The notes: generated by a model from the letters alone, not told the origin. DNA of 64,000 nucleotides from Phyllobacterium sp. OV277 (GCF_900104355.1 NZ_FNIY01000005.1:248001-312000); one strand, 5' to 3'. Positions 47,490 through 56,905 are shown, counted from the stretch's first letter. Numbers and translations are program-made.

Positions 47490-47858
47490 CTAGACAGTTG
47501 GACGTGACATGACATACCAGGCGCAGGCGATGAAGAATAAAGCGACCACCGCGCCGAGAAGCGGGCTCGGCCGGGCAAAATACCAGAACGAGCCATAGCC
47601 GAATGCCATGCCGCCACAGGCAATGCATTTCACCCGAACCGGAATGGCACCATGGCGCTGCCACTGGACCAATGTCGGCCCAAAGACAGGATGTTCCAGC
47701 AGCCATTTCTCAAAGCGAGGGGAAGAGCGACCAAAGCACCACGCGGCGATGATCAGGAAAATGGTCGTAGGCATGACGGGAAGCAGCGCCCCGATAAACC
47801 CGAGCGCGACCATCACCCAGCCAAGCGCAAAATAAACCGCGCGTCGTGTCCCGTTCAT
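47490..47858 (-). CDS. DUF454 (YbaN-like) inner-membrane protein
   Basis: 122 residues from ATG 47858, which has GGAG 8 bases upstream. The family pattern is clear: helix YFALGWVMVALGFIGALLPVMPTTIFLIIAAWCFGRSSPRFEKWLLEHPVFGPTLVQWQRHGAI, then two more helices. Function of YbaN/DUF454 proteins is unknown. Confidence 0.88.
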   Translation of the reverse strand: MNGTRRAVYFALGWVMVALGFIGALLPVMPTTIFLIIAAWCFGRSSPRFEKWLLEHPVFGPTLVQWQRHGAIPVRVKCIACGGMAFGYGSFWYFARPSPLLGAVVALFFIACAWYVMSRPTV

Positions 47859-47951
47859 TTCATCCGCTCCTCCGCCTCGCATCGACGGCATAGCAGCGGT
47901 TTAACCGGAAAGGCTGTAAATGTCAGCCTGTACACTTGCCGCCCATATATT

Positions 47952-48377
47952 TCAGAAGCCAAAATGGCCTTTTAACCCGGGAACAGAGGCTACGATCTTA
48001 TCGATCAGTTCCGGGTCAGCGGAAGCCTTGGCATGGGCAACGACCGCAGAACCAGCCTGCTGAATTTGTTCCACTGTCAAACCGCTCGCCTTGAGCGTCG
48101 CGACACCATTGACGATTGCCCCGACTTTTTCACCCGCAGCGCCACCGAGAAACCCGGTTATGCTGGACAGTAAACCACCCGCCTGATTGCCCGCAGCCAT
48201 AACATCGAAGCTCTGCGCCAGCTGCGCGGCGCCGGGTAGCTTGGCAAAGAGAGTTGCGGTCTGCTCAGGTGCTTCATGCTGAAGCACGGAAAGAACAGTG
48301 CCCGCCGCCTTTTCCGCCACCTGCGGATCAAGATTGGCTTCAGTTGCTATCGTGTTGACCAGATCCTGTATCGGCAT
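47952..48377 (-). CDS. Small DUF2780/DUF2267-like protein
   Basis: 141 residues, helical, with a glycine-rich middle (GGLLSSITGFLGGAAGEKVGAIVNGVATLKASGL) and an N-terminus ANLDPQVAEKAAGTVLSVLQHEAPEQTATLFAKLPGAAQL like DUF2267/DUF2780 proteins. No signal peptide. AGGAG lies 7 bases before ATG 48377. Single-gene unit; function unknown. Confidence 0.75.
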   Translation of the reverse strand: MPIQDLVNTIATEANLDPQVAEKAAGTVLSVLQHEAPEQTATLFAKLPGAAQLAQSFDVMAAGNQAGGLLSSITGFLGGAAGEKVGAIVNGVATLKASGLTVEQIQQAGSAVVAHAKASADPELIDKIVASVPGLKGHFGF

Positions 48378-48467
48378 GGGGTTCTCCTTTTGCGAGTGCA
48401 GAACTGAACATTATCCAGTCTCTATGGGAATTGGATGACGCCAGAAAAGGCCAGAGGTTGCAAGCAG

Positions 48468-48504
48468 AAACGCCCGAACAGGAGATCGTCCTATCCGGGC
48501 GTTT
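48468..48504 (-). terminator. Terminator after the triple-repeat protein gene
   Basis: Stem AAACGCCCG / CGGGCGTTT around a 19-base loop with an inner GGA/TCC pair. A/T-rich at both outer ends, so possibly bidirectional. It lies 41 bases after the stop of the gene at 48545. Confidence 0.78.
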
Positions 48505-48544
48505 ATAGAGTTTCAAAGAGCAAACGCCTGATGGCTGTTCGCTG

Positions 48545-49237
48545 TTATTCGGCCTTCAGGCGCGTGTTGCAAGCGCTCCAATATTGCGGCCATGTTTGAC
48601 CGGCAACCTTGTTGGCAGCCTTCGCCTTCTGCCAATCGTCGCCGCATTCGCGAATGCGTGAACGGAACGCAATCTCGCCTGCGGACAAGGGTTTGCCATT
48701 GGCGGATGTTTCCGGTGCTGTGGCAGCTTTACTGGCCGCAGCTTTGGTTGGCGCAACAGTTGGTTCCGGCGGCGGTGTCGCATCGGATTGATCTGACTTC
48801 AGGCTGTCACTGCAAGCCGAAAGGAACTGCGGCCACTTCTGGCCATTCAGCGTACCAGCTGTTTTGGCTGCCTGATACTGCGTGCTGCATTCCTTGGTTA
48901 CAGCCTTCCCGGACATCGCGCCGGCAGCTGCGGGTGCTGCCGCCGTTGTCTGTGCCTTTGCCGGTTTCATGGCGTCCTTCGCCTTCACCGCCGGAGCGGG
49001 AGCAGGTGCTGCTGCATCTGTCTTCAGATTGGCACTACAGGTTGAGAGGAACTGTGGCCATGTCTGGCCGTTCAGCTTATTCCCATCCTTGGCTGCCTGA
49101 TATTGAGTGCTGCATTCTTTGGTGACGGACTGGGCCGCGGTGCTGGCTGCAGATGCCGGGAGGGCAAATAAGGTCATTCCGGCGCCAACAATCACCGATG
49201 CGGCGAGCGTCTTTGTAAGAAACTGGTTCATTTTCAT
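48545..49237 (-). CDS. Secreted protein with three PsiF-like two-cysteine repeats
   Basis: 230 residues from ATG 49237 (AAGGA upstream). Signal peptide through about residue 31 (TLFALPASA). Three repeats follow at about residues 38-73, 113-148 and 195-229, each of the form KECSxQYQAAK...LNGQxWPQFLSxCSxxLK. Each has two cysteines exactly 25 residues apart (42/67, 117/142, 198/223). Ala/Pro/Lys-rich linkers separate them. The repeat resembles PsiF repeats. Likely a periplasmic protein with three disulfide-stabilised modules; function unknown. Confidence 0.8.
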   Translation of the reverse strand: MKMNQFLTKTLAASVIVGAGMTLFALPASAASTAAQSVTKECSTQYQAAKDGNKLNGQTWPQFLSTCSANLKTDAAAPAPAPAVKAKDAMKPAKAQTTAAAPAAAGAMSGKAVTKECSTQYQAAKTAGTLNGQKWPQFLSACSDSLKSDQSDATPPPEPTVAPTKAAASKAATAPETSANGKPLSAGEIAFRSRIRECGDDWQKAKAANKVAGQTWPQYWSACNTRLKAE

Positions 49238-49690
49238 GTGTTCCTTGCGAGTATGGTTCGCGTTTCCCCCGGTACGCACCATGCGTTCCGGTTTAACAAT
49301 GCCTCGATGGCTCCCGTCCCTATTGAATGAAACGCGTTCAACGCATCACTCGAAGTCATCGCGCGGAATCTGCACTTCGATTGTGGCTGAAAATGTCTCG
49401 AATTCAGGAATATTTGCAGGTGAATTGCGCATCAAATTTACCCCAGAGTCGCAGTCGATGGCATTGCAAAGACAGCATGATCTTCTCGCCCAATGATTGC
49501 AAGTGAGATCACATTCCACCCTGAGTACGCATAGGTAGACTGAAACAACCATCAAAACCCGAGAGGGTATGCAGGTTGAGTGATTGGCGATTTGGTTTTG
49601 AGATTGGTATCGGCGCTCAGTTACGTCGACAACTGGACCAGATAAGTACGCACATATTGTGCAAAGGCCGGAAGGCCTACCAAAGAGAAA
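49238..49690. other. About 450 bases without a supported gene between the repeat protein and the glnII terminator
   Basis: Contains the promoter side of the repeat-protein gene. Open frames here lack ribosome sites and overlap on both strands. I see no RNA gene or repeat of note. Confidence 0.5.
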
Positions 49691-49721
49691 CGGCATGGCG
49701 CAGAAAACCCGCGCCATGCCG
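49691..49721 (-). terminator. Terminator of glnII
   Basis: Perfect stem CGGCATGGCGC / GCGCCATGCCG with a 9-base loop, followed on the minus strand by TTTCTCTTTG. It starts 13 bases after the glnII stop codon. Confidence 0.88.
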
Positions 49722-49733
49722 GAAGCATTAAAG

Positions 49734-50774
49734 TCAGGCAGCCAGTGTGTCGGCAACAGGCTCCGGAACCGAAGCAATTGTGCGCAGAATCTGCGAAGCG
49801 ATCTGGTAGGGATCGCCCTGCGAGTTCGGACGGCGATCTTCAAGATAACCACGGTAGCCACTGTTCACAAAGCTATGTGGCACGCGGATCGACGCACCGC
49901 GATCAGCAACACCATAGCTGAACTGATGAATGGACTGGGTCTCGTGCTTGCCAGTCAAACGCAGATGGTTGTCTGGTCCATACACGGCAATATGATCATC
50001 GCAGGCATCGGCAAATGCAGCCATGACCTGTTCAAAATAGTCCTTGCCGCCGACTTCGCGCATAAAGGCAGTCGAGAAATTGGCATGCATGCCGGAACCG
50101 TTCCAGTCCGTATCGCCGAGCGGCTTGCAATGGTATTCAACATCAATGCCGTACTTTTCGCACAGACGCTGCAGAAGATAACGTGCCATCCAGATTTCGT
50201 CGGCAGCCCGCTTGGAGCCCTTGCCGAAAATCTGGAATTCCCACTGACCCTTGGCAACCTCAGCATTAATGCCTTCATGGTTCAAACCGGCAGCGAGACA
50301 GATATCAAGGTGCTCTTCGACAATCTGGCGGGCAACGCTACCAACATTGCTGTAACCCACACCCGTGTAATAAGGACCCTGTGGCGCCGGATAGCCTGCA
50401 TCAGGAAAGCCGAGCGGGCGACCGTTCTGGTAGAAGAAATATTCCTGCTCAAAACCGAACCATGCGCCTTCATCGTCAAGAATGGTTGCGCGATTGTTGG
50501 ATGGGTGCGGTGTCTTGCCATCGGGCATCATAACTTCGCACATGACCAGAACGCCGTTCTTGCGCTCGCTATCTGGATAGATCGCAACAGGCTTCAGAAC
50601 ACAATCGGAGCTGCGGCCTTCGGCCTGCAAAGTCGAACTTCCGTCGAAGTTCCAGAGCGGCAGCTGTTCCAACTTTGGAAAAGCGTCAAATTCCTTGACC
50701 TGCGTCTTGCCGCGAAGATTTGGGACCGGTGTGTAACCGTCGAGCCAGATATATTCGAGTTTGTATTTTGTCAT
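49734..50774 (-). CDS. glnII: Glutamine synthetase II (eukaryotic type, GSII)
   Basis: 346 residues from ATG 50774 (GAGAGAAG upstream). Makes glutamine from glutamate, ammonia and ATP in the cytoplasm. It has the short GSII length instead of about 470 residues for GSI, with KLEYIWLDGYTPVPNLRGKTQV, the active-site segment WFGFEQEYFFYQNGRPLGFP, and NGSGMHANFSTAFMR. GSII alongside GSI is characteristic of rhizobia and relatives. An exact sigma-54 promoter lies about 90 bases upstream, consistent with NtrC control under nitrogen limitation. Confidence 0.97.
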   Translation of the reverse strand: MTKYKLEYIWLDGYTPVPNLRGKTQVKEFDAFPKLEQLPLWNFDGSSTLQAEGRSSDCVLKPVAIYPDSERKNGVLVMCEVMMPDGKTPHPSNNRATILDDEGAWFGFEQEYFFYQNGRPLGFPDAGYPAPQGPYYTGVGYSNVGSVARQIVEEHLDICLAAGLNHEGINAEVAKGQWEFQIFGKGSKRAADEIWMARYLLQRLCEKYGIDVEYHCKPLGDTDWNGSGMHANFSTAFMREVGGKDYFEQVMAAFADACDDHIAVYGPDNHLRLTGKHETQSIHQFSYGVADRGASIRVPHSFVNSGYRGYLEDRRPNSQGDPYQIASQILRTIASVPEPVADTLAA

Positions 50775-50863
50775 TGTGGCTTCTCTCACTACCTAGTTGT
50801 GCGCGCTAATCTTGCAGGTCCAGCGCCCAATCGTGCGCCGCCACCTGCGGATATTTTCTGCAA

Positions 50864-50879
50864 AGCAAGTTGCGTGCCA
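50864..50879 (-). promoter_or_regulatory. Sigma-54 (-24/-12) promoter of glnII
   Basis: Minus strand TGGCACG-CAAC-TTGCT, an exact RpoN consensus match, 90 bases upstream of the glnII start. NtrC-dependent expression of glnII from such a promoter is established in rhizobia; I could not identify a clear NtrC site by eye. Confidence 0.9.
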
Positions 50880-51522
50880 CTTTTGCAATCAAGAGGATTG
50901 CCAGCGTTGGAAAAGTTCAAAAAACGAAATTTTAGCTTGCCAACGAACTAACCCGCAGAGGATTTTGACAGGCGTTCAAATGCGCACGCTTTATTCCGTC
51001 GAATTTCCGGCTCGTATTGCGTCAAAAAACAATCTGCTCGACGCGTACTAAACGATTGCCAGCCCAACAATTGAACATTTCATGATGATATTTTGGGCAG
51101 TTGCGAAAATCCTGTGCAGATGCGAGGCTGGTGGCAAGCGTGTCATATGACGCAAATACAGCTTGGCAAACGAACTCATCATACTTGCACTGCTGCCGGA
51201 ATCTCTCAAACTCCGCAGTCATACTTCTCTTCGCACATCGCAACTGCCGGATAAATCACCGAAAATGTGGTTTTGTGATTTCTTCTAAAATATTTACAAT
51301 CGGCCGTTCTATCCATTTTTGCTGAATCCAAGTGCAAGATGGCTTGTCCTTGAGCGCATAACACCGAAATTTGGGCAGATATCTATCTATACTGCCTATG
51401 TTTTGACCGTTGTATAGTTTCTCAGAGCATTGACTGCCGAAGAGCCGAAACTACCCCTATTGTCACATTCGAAATCCTTTGTTAGCCTCATGAAAACCAC
51501 AAAACCACAAAAGGGGAATTCA
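50880..51522. other. 640-base region with no convincing gene between glnII and the peptide-type importer
   Basis: Holds the glnII upstream control region and the promoter of the downstream operon. A minus-strand frame at 51022-51222 (MTAEFERFRQQCKYDEF...) has only a weak ribosome site. Two similar stretches, AGCTTGCCAACGAACT (from 50934) and AGCTTGGCAAACGAACT (from 51160), are noted without explanation. Confidence 0.5.
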
Positions 51523-53106
51523 ATGCCAACTATCAGCAGGCGTAATTTCTTGACACATGCGGCGTCGCTGGGCGCCGGTGCTGCTCTTTTGAATGTGAAT
51601 CCGGACTTCTTCTTTTCTTCTGCCTTTGCCCAAAGCGGCAAGCCGATGGTTTTTCTCTCGGCCGAGAACATCACGGGCAACTGGGACCCGACATCCCATA
51701 CGACACTTTCGCAAATTAACGTCCAGGCTTTCGTCATGGGCTTTCTGACGCGCACGCCAATGCGCCTCGATAACCCGGAGGAAACGGTCTATGAACTGGC
51801 AACCAGCATCAAGCTGCTTGATGCCAATACGCTTGAGATCAAGCTGCGCGATGATGTGAAATTTCACGACGGCAAGCCGTTCAAGGCTGAAGATGTCAAG
51901 GCGACTTTCGAATATGGCTCCCGCAAGGATCGTCCGGCACAATGGTATCCCGGTCCGACTGAGACCCTCGATATCACCACCCCAGATGATCACACCGTCA
52001 TCGTCAACACGGCAAAGGGCGGCTACCCTGCGCATCTCTTCGTATTTCTCGCGTCTTATTTGCCGATGATGTCGGCAACGGACATTGCAGGCGGACCATC
52101 TGGACCTTTGACCCAAAGATTGAATGGTACGGGTCCTTTTCGTTTCGTCGCCCAGAAGGGCAATGACACCGTGCTGGAAGCCAACAAGGATTATTTTCGT
52201 GGCGAACCGAAAATTCCAGGCATCAATTTTACCTTCGTCGGTGATGCCACCACCCGAATGCTGTCACTGCTGAATGGTCAGGCTTCCATTGTCGAGCGGC
52301 TTGAACCCGAACAGGTAACGACACTGGAAGGCAACAAGGCCATTGCTATCAACAGCGTTGTCTCTGTTGAAAACAAATATCTCTGGTTCCGTTGTTCCAA
52401 GCCCCCCTTCAATGACCCGAAGGTGCGCATGGCCGCCTGTCACGCCATTGATCTTGCCATGATCCGCGAGGTGCTGGGCTCCGCCGGGCATGAATCCTAC
52501 AACTACGTATCACCTGTGAAATTCGGCTATACGGACCTGCCCAATTATCCGAAATATGATCCTGAAGCTTGCCAGAAACTTCTGGCAGAGGCAGGTTTCC
52601 CGAAGGGCAAGGGCCTGCCTGATCTCGAATACATCACGTCAGTCGGGTTCTATCCAAAGACCAAGGAATATGGCGAGGTCATCACCGCCATGCTGCAGGA
52701 ACAGGGTTTTCCTGTAACCCTTACAGTGCTCGAACCGGTGGCGTGGAATGAACGGCTCTATGATCGTCCGGGCGGTGGCCCCGGCCACATGATCGATTGT
52801 GGCTGGTCGACTGGCTCGCCGGAACCAGATCTGGTGCTGCGCACCCACTTCCACTCCAGTTCCAAGCGCATCACCGGCATCGAAGATCCGCAGATTGACG
52901 CGTCGCTCGACAAGGAGCGCAACGCCCCCAATCTGGAAGAGCGCAAGAAAATCCTGCAGGGTGAAACCATGCCGCTTCTGGCCGAAAAAGTGCCAGCGCT
53001 CTCACTGTTCACCTCGGTGATGATCCACGCCATGCAAAAGGACCTGGCCGGGCTCTTCATCTATCCTGATGGGACAATGGACGCTTCGAAAACCACGTTT
53101 GCGTGA
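51523..53106 (+). CDS. Family 5 extracellular solute-binding protein, Tat-exported
   Basis: Periplasmic receptor of 527 residues. ATG 51523 follows AAGGGGA by about 6 bases and gives a twin-arginine signal (TISRRNFLTHAASLGAGAALL). The family 5 pattern includes ETVYELATSIKLLDANTLEIKLRDDVKFHDGKPFKAEDV and YPKYDPEACQKLLAEAGFPKGKGLPDLEY. It is the first gene of an operon with two permeases, a fused ATPase, DeoR regulator, M20 hydrolase and two kinases. The ligand is unknown; it is probably an amide-bearing compound, judging from the enzymes. Confidence 0.92.
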   Translation: MPTISRRNFLTHAASLGAGAALLNVNPDFFFSSAFAQSGKPMVFLSAENITGNWDPTSHTTLSQINVQAFVMGFLTRTPMRLDNPEETVYELATSIKLLDANTLEIKLRDDVKFHDGKPFKAEDVKATFEYGSRKDRPAQWYPGPTETLDITTPDDHTVIVNTAKGGYPAHLFVFLASYLPMMSATDIAGGPSGPLTQRLNGTGPFRFVAQKGNDTVLEANKDYFRGEPKIPGINFTFVGDATTRMLSLLNGQASIVERLEPEQVTTLEGNKAIAINSVVSVENKYLWFRCSKPPFNDPKVRMAACHAIDLAMIREVLGSAGHESYNYVSPVKFGYTDLPNYPKYDPEACQKLLAEAGFPKGKGLPDLEYITSVGFYPKTKEYGEVITAMLQEQGFPVTLTVLEPVAWNERLYDRPGGGPGHMIDCGWSTGSPEPDLVLRTHFHSSSKRITGIEDPQIDASLDKERNAPNLEERKKILQGETMPLLAEKVPALSLFTSVMIHAMQKDLAGLFIYPDGTMDASKTTFA

Positions 53107-53119
53107 CGCGAATGTCGCT

Positions 53120-53151
53120 GACCCGCAATCCCGCACAGCGGATTGCAGGTC
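53120..53151 (+). terminator. Intercistronic hairpin after the binding-protein gene
   Basis: Stem GACC-x-GCAATCC / GGATTGC-x-GGTC (11 pairs with one mismatch), loop of 8 bases, no T-tract. Position parallels the hairpins after the other binding-protein genes in this window. Confidence 0.65.
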
Positions 53152-53172
53152 GATGATGCGGAGACCGCCTTC

Positions 53173-54153
53173 ATGTTTGTTCTGAGTTTTCTGGTCAGAC
53201 GGTTGTTGCAGGGAGCACTGATTGTGTTCATTGTTTCGCTGTTGATTTTTACCCTGCTGCGTGTCGTTCCTGGCGATCCTGTCCGGTTGATGGCTGGTGG
53301 CATGGCACCGGAAGCTCTGATCGAACAGATTGCCAAGGATATGGGCCTTCGCGACCCGATTATCGTGCAGTTCGGCCGCTATATGAGCGGGGTGGTTCAG
53401 GGTGATCTCGGGCAGTCATTTGTACGGCCTGCCAATGGCGCTTCGACAGGTGGCGCAAACTTTAATGACTCAACGCGCGGCGAGCGGGCCAAAGTTCTCG
53501 ACCTCATTCTCGAAACCTTGCCGATGACGCTGCAATTGGCAGGTCTTGCAATCGTGATTGCGCTGGCTTTCTCTTTTCTCGTGGGCATACCCGGTGGCCT
53601 TGCACCAGGGCGATGGCCGGATAGGCTGGCCTTTTACATATCGTCCATATTCGTTTCCCTGCCGAATTTTTGGCTCGGGATCATTCTCGCACTGCTGCTT
53701 TCGGTCAAACTTGGCTGGCTTCCGGCGATCGGCTATCAGGGATTTGCCTATACGATCCTCCCCGCGATTGTTCTTGCCGTTGAACTATCACCCGTTTTGA
53801 TCCGCACGCTGACCGCATCCATGGCGGGGATCATGATGGAACCTTTCGTGGCTGTTGGCAAAGTGCGCGGCCTCAGTCGGCGACGCATTGTCTTCGGTCA
53901 TGCGCTGCGCAATGCCTCCGTCCCTCTACTTAATCTTCTGGGTATCCAGTTCAGCGGACTGCTCGGCGGAGTGCTGATTGTCGAATTCATCTTCGATTAT
54001 CCGGGGCTTGGGCTGCTGACTATCAATGCCGTTCTTCAGCGTGATTTCCCGCTCATTCAGGGCATTGCGATTGTCACCAGTGCCATCTTTGTCTTCATCA
54101 ATATTGCCGTCGACCTGGTGGCGACGATGATCGATCCGAGGCTCGAATACTGA
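53173..54153 (+). CDS. Opp/Dpp-type ABC importer, permease (DppB-like)
   Basis: Inner-membrane permease of about 326 residues from ATG 53173. N-terminal FLVRRLLQGALIVFIVSLLIFTLLRVVPGDP, later helices and EAA loop AVGKVRGLSRRRIVFGHALRNASVPLLN. It shares one base with the DppC-like gene. Confidence 0.94.
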   Translation: MFVLSFLVRRLLQGALIVFIVSLLIFTLLRVVPGDPVRLMAGGMAPEALIEQIAKDMGLRDPIIVQFGRYMSGVVQGDLGQSFVRPANGASTGGANFNDSTRGERAKVLDLILETLPMTLQLAGLAIVIALAFSFLVGIPGGLAPGRWPDRLAFYISSIFVSLPNFWLGIILALLLSVKLGWLPAIGYQGFAYTILPAIVLAVELSPVLIRTLTASMAGIMMEPFVAVGKVRGLSRRRIVFGHALRNASVPLLNLLGIQFSGLLGGVLIVEFIFDYPGLGLLTINAVLQRDFPLIQGIAIVTSAIFVFINIAVDLVATMIDPRLEY

Positions 54154-55076
54154 TGAGTGTGCTTGAAGCCATCCCTGCCAAGAGTGTCGAGCCTGAATCA
54201 ATCAGGGGGGCGTCAATTTCGCGGCGTATCTGGCGTCTCGCCATGTCCTCGAACGAGTTTCGCTTTGGCCTCGCCATCTGCCTCATCCTGCTTATTGCCG
54301 CAATATTCTACCCTGAGTGGAGCGGCATCGACCCCACCAAGATGAATGTGAAAGATCGCCTGATTCCGCCGCTGTTCCTGCAACAGGGCTGGACATGGGC
54401 GCATCCATTGGGCACGGACCAGATCGGCCGGGATATGCTGGTGCGCTCGCTCGTCGGACTGCGCTATTCATTTCTCATTGGCGTGAGTACCGTCGCGCTT
54501 ATGCTCTGCGTCGGCTGTTCCCTCGGCATGATTGCCGGTTATTTCGGCGGCAAGATCGATACGGTGATCATGCGCATCACCGATGCCCAGCTGTCGATTC
54601 CGATGATCATCCTTGCCATTGCGGTGCTTGGCGTCTCACGCCCGACCATACCGGCAATCATCCTTGTCCTCGGGCTTTCAAGCTGGCCGACCTATGCGCG
54701 TGTGACCCGCAGTGTGGTCATGACCGAGCGTAAGCGCGAATATGTCAGGGCGGCACAGGTCATGGGCGCTTCGAACTTCCGCATCATGGTGCGTCTGCTG
54801 GCACCGCTCATTCTGCCACCCATTATATTCGTGTCAGTCCTTGATGTAGCCCGCATGATGATTTTCGAATCCATCCTCGGCTTCATCGGGCTCGGCGTGC
54901 AGCCGCCAACCCCGACCTTCGGCAATATCATCGCGGACGGGCGCAAATATCTTCTCAACGCGTGGTGGATTGCCACCATGCCGGGTGTGTTCCTGTGCGT
55001 GACATTAACAAGCATCAATCTGATGGGTGCCGTGCTTGAGCGGGCGAGAAACCGCATCCATGGAGGTGCGTCATGA
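54153..55076 (+). CDS. Opp/Dpp-type ABC importer, permease (DppC-like)
   Basis: 307 residues with DppC features: helix FGLAICLILLIAAIFYPEWSG, HPLGTDQIGRDMLVRSLVGLRYSFLIG and EAA loop RAAQVMGASNFRIMVRLLAPLILPP. Overlaps the fused ATPase by four bases. Confidence 0.94.
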   Translation: MSVLEAIPAKSVEPESIRGASISRRIWRLAMSSNEFRFGLAICLILLIAAIFYPEWSGIDPTKMNVKDRLIPPLFLQQGWTWAHPLGTDQIGRDMLVRSLVGLRYSFLIGVSTVALMLCVGCSLGMIAGYFGGKIDTVIMRITDAQLSIPMIILAIAVLGVSRPTIPAIILVLGLSSWPTYARVTRSVVMTERKREYVRAAQVMGASNFRIMVRLLAPLILPPIIFVSVLDVARMMIFESILGFIGLGVQPPTPTFGNIIADGRKYLLNAWWIATMPGVFLCVTLTSINLMGAVLERARNRIHGGAS

Positions 55077-56905
55077 CACAGACCTCGCCGGTTCTCTCCG
55101 TTCGCGATCTTTCAATTGACCTGCGCACCGGATCAGGCAAACGCCGGGTGTTGAGTGATATCAGTTTTGATCTTGCCCCGCGCGAGATTGTCGGCCTGAT
55201 CGGCGCCAGTGGTTCCGGCAAGACCATTCTGTCCAAGGCTTTGGTCAACTGGATCGAACCACCGCTGGAGATTGCAGCAGGACGGGTGGAATATAAGTCC
55301 AACAATATTCTCACCGTTGCATCCGGGCCCATGCGCAAGCTACGACGGGAAATCGCCTATGTCGGCGGCGATCCCATGGGCGCGCTCGACCCTACCCTGC
55401 CTGTCGGGTATCAAATCGTCGAAAAGCTCCAAGCTGTTGCACCTGAGATTGGTACTGCGGAAGCAAGGAAACGTGTGGTCGACCTGCTCGATGCGGTACG
55501 GATACCCTCAGCCAAGAACCGCTTCCACGAATACCCCTCGCAGTTCAGCGGCGGTATGATGCAGCGGGCGCTGATTGTTGACGCTCTTGTCAGCAATCCG
55601 GCCTTTCTGGTGGCTGACAATATTACCCAACCGCTGGATGTGACAGTTGCAGCGCAGGTGCTGCGGCTTCTGCGCGAACTGACAGAGCGCTTCGATACGG
55701 CGGTCTTTTTCGTTTCCTCATCGCTTCCCGTTGTCAGCGACGTCGCTTCCCGCATTCTTGTTCTGGAAGAAGGCAGGATTGTCGAACAGCAGGAAACAAC
55801 TGCTTTGGTGCAACATCCCAAGCATCCCTATACATCGGAACTGATGGCGCAAATTCCCAAGCTCTGGGCGGAGGGGGCAGCCAATGTCCCCGCTTCGACA
55901 GGCAAGGAGGTCGTGATCAGCGTGCGGGATGTCAGCCGGTCCTATAGCGTGCGCAAGCGCGGCACTTTCGCGTCGCATAATACGGTACGTGCCGTGCGCA
56001 ACGTCACCTTTGATGTGTTTGCCGGTGAGAATTTCGGGGTCGTCGGCGAGTCCGGCTGTGGCAAATCTTCGATGATGCGGCTTCTAAGCAGACTGGAACT
56101 TCCCGATAGCGGTCAGGTTCTCTGCAATGGTGACGATATTTCCCGCCTTTCCGGAAAAGACCTTCTGAAATTCAGACGGAATTTTCAGCTTGTCCTGCAG
56201 GACCCGTTCAGTTCCCTTCCTCCGCGAACTGCTATCGGCGCCATTCTGGAGGAGCCCCTGCGCACGCATGGGGTGCCTGACAGGAAAGAGCTGCGACAAC
56301 GGGCTCTGACAGTTATGGATGAAGTCGGTCTTCCCTCGTCGCTCTACGAGGAACTGCCCATCGGCCTTAGCGCCGGACAGCGCCAGCGCATCAATGTGGC
56401 ACGGGCCATGGTGCTTCAGCCCAAAGTGCTGATCATGGATGAAACGCTGTCATCCCTCGACCAGACCGAGCAATTCAAACTCCTGAAGCTGTTCGAAAAG
56501 CTGCAGGCACAATACGGCCTGACCTATGTTTTCATCTCGCATGACCTTGCCATGGTACGCCGCGTTTGCAACCGGGTGGCAGTCATGTATCTCGGTGAAA
56601 TTGTCGAAATTGCCCATAATCAGCGATTGTTCTTTGATCCCGGCCATCCCTATACCCGCACCTTGATGAGTGCGGTTCCAACGCTAGAAGAACGGCGGTA
56701 TCATCAGGCGGATTATCTTCTGGAAGGCGAGCCGCCGAGCCCCATCGATCTGCCAGTTGGATGCAGCTTTGCCGGGCGATGCCCGAACGTCATGGATCGG
56801 TGCCTGACGCAAAGCCCTGTTCTGACAGACCGGGGATCGAAGGACATGGCAGCCTGCTTCCTTCTTGATGAGCCCATAAACCGGGATATGAGGGTCGTTG
56901 CATGA
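55073..56905 (+). CDS. Fused Opp-type ABC importer ATPase (DppD-DppF), first site degenerate
   Basis: 610 residues with two nucleotide-binding domains. The second is intact: Walker A GESGCGKSS, signature LSAGQRQRINVARAM, Walker B VLIMDETLSSLD, switch histidine FISHDLAMV and a C-terminal CSFAGRCPNVMDRC motif of Opp ATPases. The first has Walker A GASGSGKTI and signature FSGGMMQRALI, but after Walker B Asp182 the catalytic Glu is Asn183 (ADNITQPLD instead of ADEPTTALD), and the switch His is Ser (FVSSSLPVV). So one of two ATP sites is probably inactive, an asymmetric ABC engine that is unusual for importers of this class. Confidence 0.93.
   Translation: MTQTSPVLSVRDLSIDLRTGSGKRRVLSDISFDLAPREIVGLIGASGSGKTILSKALVNWIEPPLEIAAGRVEYKSNNILTVASGPMRKLRREIAYVGGDPMGALDPTLPVGYQIVEKLQAVAPEIGTAEARKRVVDLLDAVRIPSAKNRFHEYPSQFSGGMMQRALIVDALVSNPAFLVADNITQPLDVTVAAQVLRLLRELTERFDTAVFFVSSSLPVVSDVASRILVLEEGRIVEQQETTALVQHPKHPYTSELMAQIPKLWAEGAANVPASTGKEVVISVRDVSRSYSVRKRGTFASHNTVRAVRNVTFDVFAGENFGVVGESGCGKSSMMRLLSRLELPDSGQVLCNGDDISRLSGKDLLKFRRNFQLVLQDPFSSLPPRTAIGAILEEPLRTHGVPDRKELRQRALTVMDEVGLPSSLYEELPIGLSAGQRQRINVARAMVLQPKVLIMDETLSSLDQTEQFKLLKLFEKLQAQYGLTYVFISHDLAMVRRVCNRVAVMYLGEIVEIAHNQRLFFDPGHPYTRTLMSAVPTLEERRYHQADYLLEGEPPSPIDLPVGCSFAGRCPNVMDRCLTQSPVLTDRGSKDMAACFLLDEPINRDMRVVA

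Noticed and set aside
51022..51243. Minus-strand frame of 73 codons upstream of the Opp operon
   Set aside because: Weak ribosome site, no recognisable features; kept only as a remark in the region entry.
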